Shown here: positions 1 through 8,184 of the stretch, in pieces
Layout of the letters: the number at the start of each line of letters is the position of its first letter
Numbering within the stretch: position 1 is the stretch's first letter
Assembly: GCA_963822705.1 (NCBI GenBank)
Contig: CAWGIX010000004.1
Location: 248,001-312,000, forward strand
DNA from: CAVRQM01 sp963822705
GTDB taxonomy: Bacteria; Pseudomonadota; Alphaproteobacteria; Acetobacterales; Acetobacteraceae
DNA length: 64,000 nt
Direction of reading: 5' to 3'
The notes under the pieces: model-generated
What the model was told of the DNA's origin: nothing
Databases searched by the model: none
Seen by the model: the letters and a program-made list of their open reading frames with translations, nothing else
Program-made: the position numbers and the translations under genes

Positions 1-1742
1 ATGGCATAGCCGACACCGGTATTGTCGAGGTCCATAAAGTCGCCTGGGCCCTCGCCGAACAAAACCGAGGGTCCGCCGGTCGCGACGAGCAGGTTGTCCC
101 CCTCGGAACCGCCCACGAGCAGACCGCCGCCCGGACCGGCCTGCGCCGTCTCCCGCCCGGCACCTCCAGCCACCACACCGTAGCCGCTGCCGCCCTGATA
201 GTCGATCGTGCTTCCCGGTCCGTCGCCGTAAACAGTCAGACCGGCGCTCGCTCCTGAAATGGTAGCGTTGCTGGCGACGATCGTGTCTGCCGTGGCGGCC
301 CCGCTGTAGAGGAGGTCGCCTCCCACGGCGAACAGCAGGTTGCCGCCCGCGCCTGCCGCTCCGCTGGCCTGGACCGTCATGGTCGCCTGGCTGGCGACCA
401 GCGTGTCGGCCCCGACCAGCGCGACCTCGGCCACGACCGCACCCATGAACAGCTTGTCGTCAGCGCCCAGAGTTATCCGGCCGCCGACCTGCGTGCTGAT
501 CGTGTCCGCGCCGCCGGCAAAATCAAGGTTGGCGATGCCCGACAGCGTATCGGCGCCGCCGGCGAAACTAATCACCCGCCCGTCTTCCGATGGGCTATCC
601 TTCCAGGCCGTATAGGAAGCGGTGAAGACCGCCTGATTCTGGCCGCTGCCGCCCACGATCTGGTCGCTGTCGCCATTGACGATGAAGGTGGTGTTGCCAG
701 GGCCCCCGATCGCCGTGTCGATGGCGGTGAAGTAGGCGATGCCGATGTTGTTGGTCATCCCGTCGACGCTGCTGAAGGTCCCGGGCTGCAGGTCGATTAT
801 GGCCGGGGCCCAAAACCCGGAAACGTCCAAGGTGTTGCCGCTGCCCTCGTCCCACAGCGTCACCACCGGCGAGGTGTTGATGGTAAAGTCGAAGAACGGC
901 TCGATCGGCCCGGCAATGTTGCAGTTGAAGCCAAAAACTTGCCCCCCGGAGAGCGGGCTGCTGGTGGCCACGCCGTAGAGACGCTGCGCCGCCAAAATAT
1001 CCAACGGCATCCAGGTGGTGGGCTCGCGGTCATAGCCGTCCGCGCTGATTCCCCAATTGGTTCCCGAAAGCGGATAGCTGCCGTAGTAGGCCGCGGATCG
1101 GTCCCACGGGTCGATGTAGGACATCAGCGACCACTGGCGGCTATCATAAGGACCGAATTGCTCCGTGGCTGGATAAACCGACCCGTTGTAGGGGCCGGCA
1201 TGGCCGAGCCCGAGAAGATGCCCCTCCTCGTGGATCACGGTATCTACGCCGTAACCGCCGGCTTGGGTGAACGACGACAAGTCCGCCCAATAATAAGGCG
1301 TCGTATCAAAGGTGGTCTCGGCAGCCTGGGTGGTCCCGATAAACGGCTGGCCGACGCCGACGGGCCCGATTTCAGATGCCGCCGTCGAGGTGCCGCCGGA
1401 ATACGGATCCATGTGGAAATAGATCTGGGCAGTACCCTCGTCCTGCGTGGGAGCGAACTGAATATTGGCGACCGCCGACCACAAGGCCAAGCCAGCGGTG
1501 ATGATCGATTCCTGAGCTGCGGTCCAAGACGCGGTAGGGTCGAACCAGTAGTAAACCGTGGCCCCCGAAGTGCCCGGGGTCACGCTGCCCCATTTATGAG
1601 GAACCTCGCCGGAATAGGACCAATAGTTGTTCGCGACCCCGTCGCCGTTACTATCCGCCCCGCTTATGAACGCCAGCTCGGTCTGCACAGCGTAAGGCAG
1701 AGACGACTGATCGTCTGCCGAGGCTAGTGCGCTGCGAAACAT
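1..1742 (-). CDS. M10 family zinc metallopeptidase, serralysin-like (3' end off the window)
   Basis: A secreted zinc protease whose frame stays open from ATG 1742 to the left edge (580 codons seen). The zinc site HEEGHLLGLGH lies near residue 170 and a Met-turn, SLMSYIDP, about 40 residues later, matching the M10 HExxHxxGxxH...M layout. There is no N-terminal signal peptide, as is usual for type I secreted serralysins. The region after residue 300 is rich in Gly, Asp and Asn with degenerate RTX-like calcium repeats (for example VYGDGPGSTIDYQGGSG and LLVGGSEGDNLLVATGG). A strong Shine-Dalgarno, GGAGGTGA, sits just before the ATG. The C-terminal secretion signal would lie beyond the edge, and no type I exporter is in the window. 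The family call is firm; the substrate is unknown. Confidence 0.88.
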   Translation of the reverse strand, partial: MFRSALASADDQSSLPYAVQTELAFISGADSNGDGVANNYWSYSGEVPHKWGSVTPGTSGATVYYWFDPTASWTAAQESIITAGLALWSAVANIQFAPTQDEGTAQIYFHMDPYSGGTSTAASEIGPVGVGQPFIGTTQAAETTFDTTPYYWADLSSFTQAGGYGVDTVIHEEGHLLGLGHAGPYNGSVYPATEQFGPYDSRQWSLMSYIDPWDRSAAYYGSYPLSGTNWGISADGYDREPTTWMPLDILAAQRLYGVATSSPLSGGQVFGFNCNIAGPIEPFFDFTINTSPVVTLWDEGSGNTLDVSGFWAPAIIDLQPGTFSSVDGMTNNIGIAYFTAIDTAIGGPGNTTFIVNGDSDQIVGGSGQNQAVFTASYTAWKDSPSEDGRVISFAGGADTLSGIANLDFAGGADTISTQVGGRITLGADDKLFMGAVVAEVALVGADTLVASQATMTVQASGAAGAGGNLLFAVGGDLLYSGAATADTIVASNATISGASAGLTVYGDGPGSTIDYQGGSGYGVVAGGAGRETAQAGPGGGLLVGGSEGDNLLVATGGPSVLFGEGPGDFMDLDNTGVGYA

Positions 1743-1929
1743 TGGTCACCTCCGCGCCGCCGGCTTCCGTACCCAGCCCATCTTCGTACCTCGTTTAGGA
1801 ATATCAGCACAACGCGAGTAACGGAAGCGGAAAAAAGATCGCAGTTGCGCGACACGGCGGAACTGTTCCACAACGGCATAGCCGGTCCATATATTGTCTG
1901 TTAATCGACGACCGGGGGAGCGCCGTGGG

Positions 1930-1959
1930 ATGAACGTCCAGAGCGCCGGGAAGTCATGA
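1930..1959 (+). other. possible 9-codon leader ORF
   Basis: ATG at 1930 opens a nine-residue frame (MNVQSAGKS) whose TGA overlaps the ATG of the next gene as ATGA. A purine-rich stretch precedes it. It could couple translation to the regulator downstream, or be chance; nothing else supports it. Confidence 0.2.
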
Positions 1960-2681
1960 GGCTCTTAATCGCCAAGCTCGCGACCGCATCGGTCCAGAGC
2001 GTGTCCGTGGCGCTGAACTCCGAAACCGATCTCGCCGACCTTGCCACCGATCTGGACAGCTGCGTGCGGCTGCTCCGAGGGGGGTCCTACGACTTGGTAC
2101 TGCTGATCGTGAGCCAGGGCCGGCTCAGGGCCCGCGACGCCATCGCCCGGCTACGCCGGGAGGCGGGCCATGTGCCCATGGTCGTGCTAACCGAGCCCGC
2201 GAGCGGCGAGACTGCCTCGGTGGCGGGCGGATTGGCGGGCGCTCGGATCGCGCCGCCGCTGCCCGAGGCGATCGAGCCGGCGGACGCCGAGAATGCGCCG
2301 TGGAGTTGGGACGAGCCGCCGCCCGTGCTGGCGGAGACCGCGCGCCTGCGGCACCACCATCGCCGCGCTCCGCGTCGGGTGGCACTGGATCCCCAGAATG
2401 AATTGCTGCGCATCGATGACCAGCCGCTTGGCCTCAGCCAGGCCGAATTCCGGATTTTTCGCCAGCTTTGGGAAAACCGCGGTCGTATTGTCAGTGCCGA
2501 AGACCTGATGAGCGCTATCTACGGTGAAGGGGAGCGCCCGGCCAGCCGCGTGCTGCCGGTGTTCCTGTTCAAGCTGCGGCGCAAACTGGCTGCCCTGGGC
2601 ATGGGCGACCTGGTCGAAACCGCCATCGGTCGCGGCTTCACCATTCGCGCCGAGGTCGAAGCCGAGGCTCAGCACGCCTGA
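1956..2681 (+). CDS. OmpR/CtrA-type winged-helix regulator with degenerate receiver domain
   Basis: A 241-residue protein with response-regulator architecture. Residues 1-100 align with a receiver fold but lack its active site: the acidic pair after strand 1 is replaced (LLIAKLAT), the phospho-acceptor Asp at the end of strand 3 is Ile (YDLVLLIVSQG), and no conserved Lys follows. Residues 110-140 are a Pro/Glu linker. Residues 145-235 form an intact winged helix (LSQAEFRIFRQLWENRG, then FLFKLRRKL and a GRGF wing), resembling the CtrA/OmpR DNA-binding domain. No sensor kinase is adjacent. It probably binds DNA without phosphorylation control. It lies between the protease (divergent) and the sugar importer (same strand, 119 bases on), and could regulate either. 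Confidence 0.8.
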   Translation: MRLLIAKLATASVQSVSVALNSETDLADLATDLDSCVRLLRGGSYDLVLLIVSQGRLRARDAIARLRREAGHVPMVVLTEPASGETASVAGGLAGARIAPPLPEAIEPADAENAPWSWDEPPPVLAETARLRHHHRRAPRRVALDPQNELLRIDDQPLGLSQAEFRIFRQLWENRGRIVSAEDLMSAIYGEGERPASRVLPVFLFKLRRKLAALGMGDLVETAIGRGFTIRAEVEAEAQHA

Positions 2682-2800
2682 TGCGAACGCGAAAGCCTCG
2701 CATCGGAAACGCTTGACGGACGCACCCGTGAATGGTCCTACCTTTCCCCCGCCCTAGGCCGGGGAGAGGAAGCGGTTTTGCAAGCGATCTGGCACTCGGG

Positions 2801-4360
2801 ATGACCCTGGCAACTCCGTCGTCCAACCCGCCCGTGCTGCTCTCGATGCGCGGCATCGACAAGCAATTTGCCGGAGTTGCCGCCTTGTCAGGCGCACGGT
2901 TGGAGGTCGCCGCCGGCGAGGTGCACGCGCTGGTGGGCCAGAACGGGGCGGGAAAATCCACGCTGATCAAGGTGCTGACCGGAGCGCTTCGCCGCGGCGG
3001 CGGCAGCATCGAGTTCGACGGCCGCCCGGTCGACTTCGCCAGCCCCGAAGCCGCCCAGGCCGGAGGCATCAGCACGATCTACCAGGAGATCAACCTGATC
3101 CCCTACCGCTCGGTGGCCGAAAACGTCTTTTTGGGGCGGGAGCGCTACCGGATGGGGCTGCTGGACTGGCGGCGCATGCACCGCGAGGCGGCTTCCCTGC
3201 TGCGTCGTTTCAGAATCGAGATCGACGTGCGGCAGCCGCTCAATCAATTCACCATCGCGATCCAGCAGATGGTTGCGATCGCCCGAGCGGTCTCGTTCCA
3301 GGCAAAACTGGTGATCATGGACGAACCCACCTCCTCACTGGACGAGGAAGAGGTCGCCGTACTGTTCGACGTGATTCGTCAACTGCGTGCCGAGGGCGTG
3401 TCGGTGATCTTCGTTACGCACCGGCTGGACGAACTGTACGTGGTCTGCGACCGGGTCACGATCATGCGCGACGGCCGCACGGTCGCGACCAGCCCGATGG
3501 CGCAGATGGGCAAGCTGGAGCTGGTGGCCACTATGCTCGGCCGGGCGCTGGACAGCGTGCGCGCCCAGGGCGCCACCGGTTTCGTGCACCACGCCCAGCG
3601 GACCAGCAGAACCGCAATACTGCAAGCCGACCGGCTGCGCGCCGGCCGCAAGGTGCGCGACGTGAGCGTGGCGGTCGGCGCGGGAGAGATCGTCGGCCTC
3701 GCGGGGCTGCTCGGATCGGGACGCAGTGAGACGGCACGGGCCATCTTTGGAGCCGACACGCTGGAATCCGGCCAGGTGCGCGTCGACGATCGGCCGGAGA
3801 CCGTCACTTCGCCGTCCGTAGCGATCCGGCTGGGCATGGGATTCTGCGCCGAGGACCGCAAGGTGGAAGGCATCGTGCCGGAGATGTCTGTGCGCGAAAA
3901 TCTCACCCTGGCGCTGCTGCCGAAACTTGCGCGCGTAGGCGTTGTAGACACCGCCCGCCAGCATGAAATCGTCGAGCGCTTCATCGCCCGGCTCGGCATA
4001 AAAACCGCTGGACCGGAGCAGCGCATCCGCGAGTTGTCCGGCGGCAACCAGCAGAAAGTACTGCTTGCTCGTTGGCTGTGCATGAGCCCGAAACTGCTGA
4101 TTTTGGACGAACCGACCCGCGGCATCGATGTCGGCGCCAAGGCGGAGATCCAGGGCCTGATCGAGGAACTGGCGCAGGACGGTGTAGGCGTGCTGATGAT
4201 CAGTTCGGAAATGGACGAGCTGGTCGAGGGCTGCAACCGGGTCGTGGTGCTGCGGGACGGCATCTCGGTGACCGAACTGGCGGGCGACGCGGTGAAAGAA
4301 GCGACGGTGCTGCACGCCATGGCGCACGGCGCCAGTGCCGTCGAAGCGCAAGATGCCTGA
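2801..4360 (+). CDS. ytfR: sugar ABC transporter ATPase, double NBD (YtfR/RbsA type)
   Basis: Cytoplasmic ATPase of a carbohydrate importer, with two fused nucleotide-binding domains (about 519 residues from ATG 2801). The N-terminal domain has Walker A GQNGAGKST and Walker B LVIMDEPTS. The second domain has the reduced P-loop GLLGSGRSE usual for this family, signature LSGGNQQK and Walker B LLILDEPTRG. An in-frame ATG at 2732 would add 23 residues derived from a Pro/Arg-rich repeat-like sequence, so 2801 is preferred. The stop overlaps the next start, so ATPase and permeases are coupled. Galactofuranose specificity is inferred from the binding protein at the end of the operon. Confidence 0.88.
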   Translation: MTLATPSSNPPVLLSMRGIDKQFAGVAALSGARLEVAAGEVHALVGQNGAGKSTLIKVLTGALRRGGGSIEFDGRPVDFASPEAAQAGGISTIYQEINLIPYRSVAENVFLGRERYRMGLLDWRRMHREAASLLRRFRIEIDVRQPLNQFTIAIQQMVAIARAVSFQAKLVIMDEPTSSLDEEEVAVLFDVIRQLRAEGVSVIFVTHRLDELYVVCDRVTIMRDGRTVATSPMAQMGKLELVATMLGRALDSVRAQGATGFVHHAQRTSRTAILQADRLRAGRKVRDVSVAVGAGEIVGLAGLLGSGRSETARAIFGADTLESGQVRVDDRPETVTSPSVAIRLGMGFCAEDRKVEGIVPEMSVRENLTLALLPKLARVGVVDTARQHEIVERFIARLGIKTAGPEQRIRELSGGNQQKVLLARWLCMSPKLLILDEPTRGIDVGAKAEIQGLIEELAQDGVGVLMISSEMDELVEGCNRVVVLRDGISVTELAGDAVKEATVLHAMAHGASAVEAQDA

Positions 4361-5351
4361 GGGCGTCGCCGCCATGGCCGGGCCGCTGCCGGTGCGCCGC
4401 GATTTTGGACGTTTCGCCCGGCGATGGGGCGCGCTGGTGGCACTGCTCGCACTGGTGGCGTTCAACCTCGCGGTGACACCGCACTTCGTCGCCTGGCAGA
4501 CGCTGGACGTGAACCTGACGCAGGTGTGCAACATCGTCATCGTCGGCACCGGCATGACGCTGGTCATCGCCACCGGCGGCATCGACCTCTCGGTGGGTTC
4601 GCTCATGGCGATCTCCGGCTCGCTGGCGCCGCTGATCTTTGCCGGCCGCATCTTTGGGATCGACTGGCCCCCGCTCGCTACCGCCGCCGCTTTCGTGATC
4701 CCGGTGGCGGTGGCGGGACTGTTCGGCCTGTTCAACGGCTGGCTGATTACGCGTTTTCGCATCCAGCCGATCATTGCAACTCTGGTATTGTTCATCGCCG
4801 GACGCGGCATCGCCCAGGTTATGACCAACGGCAATCTGCAAACGTTTCATCGGCCGGGCTTCCAGTATATCGCCCTGGGAAAACCGTTCGGCGTGCCGTT
4901 CCAGGTAATTTTGATGGTGCTGTTCGTGGCCGTCGCCGCGTGGGCGCTGCGTGCTACCATGTTCGGCCGCCATGTGCTGGCCATCGGCGGCAACGAGGCC
5001 GCCTCGCGCTTGGCCGGCGTGCCGGTGCGCGCCGTCAAGCGCGCGGTCTATGCCATTAGCGGGCTGCTGGCGGGCGTGGCCGGGCTGGTGGTGGTCGCCA
5101 TCAATTCCTCCGCGGACGCCAACCTGGTGGGCCTCGGCATGGAGCTCGACGCCATCGCCGCGGTGGCGGTCGGCGGCACGCCGCTGACGGGCGGGCGCGC
5201 CACCATTCTGGGCACGCTGATCGGGGCGCTGATCATCCAGCTGGTGCGCTACACGCTGCTGGCCAACGGCGTCCCCGATGGTGCGGCGCTGGTTGTCAAA
5301 GCCGGCATCATTCTGCTCGCCGTGTGGCTGCAAAGGCAGGCGCGCGGATGA
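4353..5351 (+). CDS. ytfT: sugar ABC transporter permease 1 (YtfT-like)
   Basis: Inner-membrane permease of the BPD_transp_2 (RbsC) family, 332 residues with eight to ten hydrophobic segments. The family signature (TGGIDLSVGS) is near residue 70 and AVGGTPLTGG near residue 275. ATG 4353 overlaps the ATPase stop by 8 bases; a second ATG at 4374 is possible. The end overlaps the second permease as ATGA. The two permeases would form the heterodimeric pore for the double-domain ATPase. Confidence 0.87.
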   Translation: MPEGVAAMAGPLPVRRDFGRFARRWGALVALLALVAFNLAVTPHFVAWQTLDVNLTQVCNIVIVGTGMTLVIATGGIDLSVGSLMAISGSLAPLIFAGRIFGIDWPPLATAAAFVIPVAVAGLFGLFNGWLITRFRIQPIIATLVLFIAGRGIAQVMTNGNLQTFHRPGFQYIALGKPFGVPFQVILMVLFVAVAAWALRATMFGRHVLAIGGNEAASRLAGVPVRAVKRAVYAISGLLAGVAGLVVVAINSSADANLVGLGMELDAIAAVAVGGTPLTGGRATILGTLIGALIIQLVRYTLLANGVPDGAALVVKAGIILLAVWLQRQARG

Positions 5352-6361
5352 GCAGCACCGTCGCGGGCGAGCCCAGCGCCATCCCGCAGCAACGTCTGGC
5401 ACCGTTCGCGCGGGCGGTGTCCGCCTTGTCCCGTGCCGGCGTACTGGTGGCACTGGCCCTGCTGCTGCTGTGGGGCGGACTGCGCTACGAGCATTTTCTG
5501 TCCGCCTACAACCTGCTCGAACTGCTCCGCTACGACAGCATGTTCGCGCTGGTCGCGCTGGGCATGACGTTCGTGATCATGACCGGGGGCATTGACCTGT
5601 CGGTGGGCTCGGTGGTGGCGCTGTCCAGCGTGGTGGCCGCCATGGCCAGCCCGTACGGTCTCGTGGCCGGCACCGCGGCCGGCATCGCGGCGGGCGCGGC
5701 CGCGGGGCTGGTCAACGCCCTTTCTGTCACTCGGGCCGGCGTGCTGCCGTTCATTGCCACCCTCGCCACGATGCTGGCGGCCAGCGGCACGGCGCTGGTG
5801 CTGGCGCACAACGCCAGCGTCGGCGTGTCCTACGACAGCGGCTTTACCAATCTGGGTCAGGGCGATCTTTTCGGCGTGCCGGTGCCGGCGTGGATCGGCG
5901 GCGTCGCCTATGTGATCGGCTCACTGGTGCTGAATTTCACCGCTTTCGGCCGCTATACGCTGGCTGTGGGGGGAGGCGAGGAAGCCGCACGGCTGATGGG
6001 CCTGCCGGTAGACCGCGTGAAAATGACGGTCTACATCATGAGCGGCGCGCTGGCCGGACTCTCCGGCGTGATCCTGGCCTCCCAGTTCGGTGCCGGACAG
6101 CCGACCGAAGGCGCCGGTTGGGAGTTGTTCGCCATCGCCTCGGTAGTAGTGGGAGGCACCTTGCTGACCGGCGGAGTCGGTTCGGTGCTGGCCAGCCTGA
6201 CCGGCGTGCTGCTACTCGGCCTGATCTTCAACATCCTCAATTTTGAGAACGGGCTCGGCGTGATCAGCCTGTCGGCCTACTGGCAGTCGGTGATACGCGG
6301 CTTGTTCTTGCTGGTGGTAGTGGTCCTGCAATCGCGGCTGGCGCGGCGCGGACCGCCGTGA
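5348..6361 (+). CDS. yjfF: sugar ABC transporter permease 2 (YjfF-like)
   Basis: Second RbsC-family permease, 337 residues, with the same signature (MTGGIDLSVGS) and the later VVGGTLLTGGVGS element. ATG 5348 overlaps the preceding stop (ATGA), which decides the start over an upstream in-frame ATG at 5324. Gene order ATPase-permease-permease-binding protein differs from E. coli ytfQRT-yjfF, where the binding protein comes first. Confidence 0.87.
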   Translation: MSSTVAGEPSAIPQQRLAPFARAVSALSRAGVLVALALLLLWGGLRYEHFLSAYNLLELLRYDSMFALVALGMTFVIMTGGIDLSVGSVVALSSVVAAMASPYGLVAGTAAGIAAGAAAGLVNALSVTRAGVLPFIATLATMLAASGTALVLAHNASVGVSYDSGFTNLGQGDLFGVPVPAWIGGVAYVIGSLVLNFTAFGRYTLAVGGGEEAARLMGLPVDRVKMTVYIMSGALAGLSGVILASQFGAGQPTEGAGWELFAIASVVVGGTLLTGGVGSVLASLTGVLLLGLIFNILNFENGLGVISLSAYWQSVIRGLFLLVVVVLQSRLARRGPP

Positions 6362-6424
6362 CAGAACTTCCCATGTCCATCCGGGCGCGGGCGGAGAATG
6401 CTAATCAAGGGAGAAAACGACGAC

Positions 6425-7408
6425 ATGCGTAGGACATTTCTGAAAGGGCTTGCCGGGTTGCCGTTGCTGGCGCTCGGCATCAAGGCGGTCCCGGAGGCGC
6501 TTGCGCAGGAACTGCCAAAACTACCCAAGAAGGACACCTACAAGGTGGGCTTCGCACAGAGCGAGAGCAACAACCCGTGGCGCCTGGCGGAAACTGCCAG
6601 CATGAAGGACGAGGCCCAAAAGCGCGGCTGGCAGCTGGTGTACACGGATGCGGCCAGCTCGGCCGCCAAGCAGGCCAGCGACGTCGATTCGATGATCGCG
6701 CAGCGCGTCGACATCATTTTCCTGCCGCCCCGCGAAGACAAGCCGCTGGTTCCCGTCGTGCTGAAAGCCAAGCGCGCCGGAATTCCAGTGATCCTGGTGG
6801 ACCGCGATCTGGACCAGAGCATGGCCAAGGCAGGGCGCGACTATCTCACCTTCATCGGCTCGGATTTCGTGCAGGAGGGCCAACGCGCCGGTGATTGGCT
6901 GATCAAGGCCATGAACGGCAACGCCAAGATCATCGAACTGCAGGGCACGTTGGGCTCCTCTCCGGCCAACGATCGCAAGAAGGGCTTTGCCGACGCGATG
7001 GCGAAGGCGCCGGGCATGGTGATCGTGGCCTCGCAGAGCGGCGATTTCGCGCGCGACAAGGGGCGGCAGGTGATGGAGACCTTGCTGCAGGCGCATCCCG
7101 ACGCGAACGCCGTCTATGCGCACAACGACGAAATGGCGCTGGGCGCCATCGCGGCACTTGAAGCGGCGGGGCGCCACCCGGGGAAGGACATCACGCTCGT
7201 CTCGATCGACGGCGAGAAGGATGGCATCCAGGCTATCATCGACGGCAAGCTGGGTGCCACCGTGGAGTGTAACCCGCGCTTCGGCCCGATCGCCTTCTCC
7301 ACCGCCGTCGCTTATGCAAATGGCGAGACTATTCCGCCGCGCATCGTCAACAAGGACAATTTCTACAACTCGTCCAACGCGCAGGCGAGTATCGCCGGGT
7401 CGTACTGA
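6425..7408 (+). CDS. ytfQ: periplasmic galactofuranose-type sugar-binding protein (YtfQ-like), Tat signal
   Basis: Solute-binding protein of the periplasmic-binding-protein 4 fold, 327 residues. It resembles E. coli YtfQ in several stretches: RRAxE-like NNPWRLAETAS, ELQGTLGSSPANDRKKGF, SQSGDFARDKG and VYAHNDEMALGAI. The N-terminus MRRTFLKGLAG has a twin-arginine motif followed by a hydrophobic segment ending in ALAQE, so export in folded form through Tat is likely; tatBC genes lie at 42-43 kb. AGGGAG about 10 bases before ATG 6425 fixes the start. It is the last gene of the importer operon and is followed by a hairpin. The exact sugar is inferred. Confidence 0.87.
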   Translation: MRRTFLKGLAGLPLLALGIKAVPEALAQELPKLPKKDTYKVGFAQSESNNPWRLAETASMKDEAQKRGWQLVYTDAASSAAKQASDVDSMIAQRVDIIFLPPREDKPLVPVVLKAKRAGIPVILVDRDLDQSMAKAGRDYLTFIGSDFVQEGQRAGDWLIKAMNGNAKIIELQGTLGSSPANDRKKGFADAMAKAPGMVIVASQSGDFARDKGRQVMETLLQAHPDANAVYAHNDEMALGAIAALEAAGRHPGKDITLVSIDGEKDGIQAIIDGKLGATVECNPRFGPIAFSTAVAYANGETIPPRIVNKDNFYNSSNAQASIAGSY

Positions 7409-7415
7409 ACCGGGT

Positions 7416-7444
7416 AAGCGGGGGAGCGTTGGGCTCCCCCGCTT
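7416..7444 (+). terminator. hairpin between convergent genes
   Basis: Perfect 12-bp stem (AAGCGGGGGAGC with its complement) around a 5-base loop, 7 bases after the binding-protein stop and just before the convergent gene ends at 7448. There is no T-run, but the A/T ends would act in either direction. A bidirectional terminator is likely. Confidence 0.6.
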
Positions 7445-7447
7445 GTG

Positions 7448-7786
7448 TCACGGCCGGATCTGCAGCTGCCAGGTATTGTCCTGGGTCGCTGCATTGTTGT
7501 CCTGCCGCTGCATTTGCCGGTCCTGGTGGGCCTCCCGGCTCAGCGTCTTGGCCTGGGTATCGGCGGACGCCGCCGCTCCAGAGTGTCCGGTGCTCGCGTC
7601 GTAATTGCCGATAGCGCGGTCCTGGCGTGCCGCTCCGGCATCCACTTTGGCGGCGCGGCCAGCTTGGTTTGCCGCGGACGTCGCTTGGTTTGCCGCCGCC
7701 GGATTGGCGGGCTGCAGAACAATCTCCTGCGCCACGGCCGGGCCCGCGACGAACAGGGCCGCTATTGCGGCAATCCTAACACGCAT
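7448..7786 (-). CDS. small secreted Gln/Ala/Asn-rich protein
   Basis: 112 residues with a clear signal peptide (MRVRIAAIAALFVAGPAVA, cleavage before QE). The mature part is low-complexity and polar: repeated PANPAAANQ/AANQAG units, then a Gln/Asp-rich tail with no cysteines or known motif. A GGGAGA ribosome site lies 8 bases before ATG 7786; an upstream in-frame start at 7867 would put residues before the signal peptide and is rejected. A paralogue truncated by an IS lies at 9311-9439. Periplasmic or extracellular; function unknown. Confidence 0.65.
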   Translation of the reverse strand: MRVRIAAIAALFVAGPAVAQEIVLQPANPAAANQATSAANQAGRAAKVDAGAARQDRAIGNYDASTGHSGAAASADTQAKTLSREAHQDRQMQRQDNNAATQDNTWQLQIRP

Positions 7787-8019
7787 GAACCGTCTCCCTT
7801 GCTGTCGTGACAACGCCGCAGCCGGCCGGCCGTTGCGGCCGGTTTCCCCAATGAGCGCGACGGACAACCAACCAGCTGTGGAAATTCCAGTATCAGGCTG
7901 ACGACGTGCCGGTCAGGCAATAAAGCGAGGCGGCGCAGCTCCCGCATACCTCCTCGGCAACCTGCACTCCCCGGCATTCGCGGATAGCCCTACAGGTCAG
8001 CATCGAGTAGCGTACCGCG

Positions 8020-8184
8020 ATGAACAGCCATCAGACGTTCAACAGGCGCACGCTGATTCTTATTTCCCTCCCGGCGACGTCTCTGTTCATCCTTGTTGCT
8101 CTCACTGGCATCAATACACCCGGCGTATACATGGATGCCGTCAACCCGGACTATATGGCTGTCCGTTTATACCAAGACTTCTGA
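8020..8184 (+). pseudogene. 5' stub of a membrane-protein gene cut by IS630
   Basis: ATG 8020 opens a frame with an N-terminal hydrophobic helix (TLILISLPATSLFILVAL) followed by GINTPGVYMDAVNPDYMAV, which reads like the start of a multi-pass membrane protein or glycosyltransferase-like enzyme. The frame enters the IS at 8170 and stops at 8184. The remainder of the gene is not on the other side of the element. I cannot name the family. Confidence 0.5.

Noticed and set aside
3335..5453. Long minus-strand open frames across the sugar importer
   Set aside because: His/Arg/Gln-rich shadow translations of the ATPase and permeases.
2801..7408. Importer pairing with the orphan sugar-binding protein at 32.6 kb
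   Set aside because: The importer has its own YtfQ-like protein and the two loci are 25 kb apart; no evidence links them.
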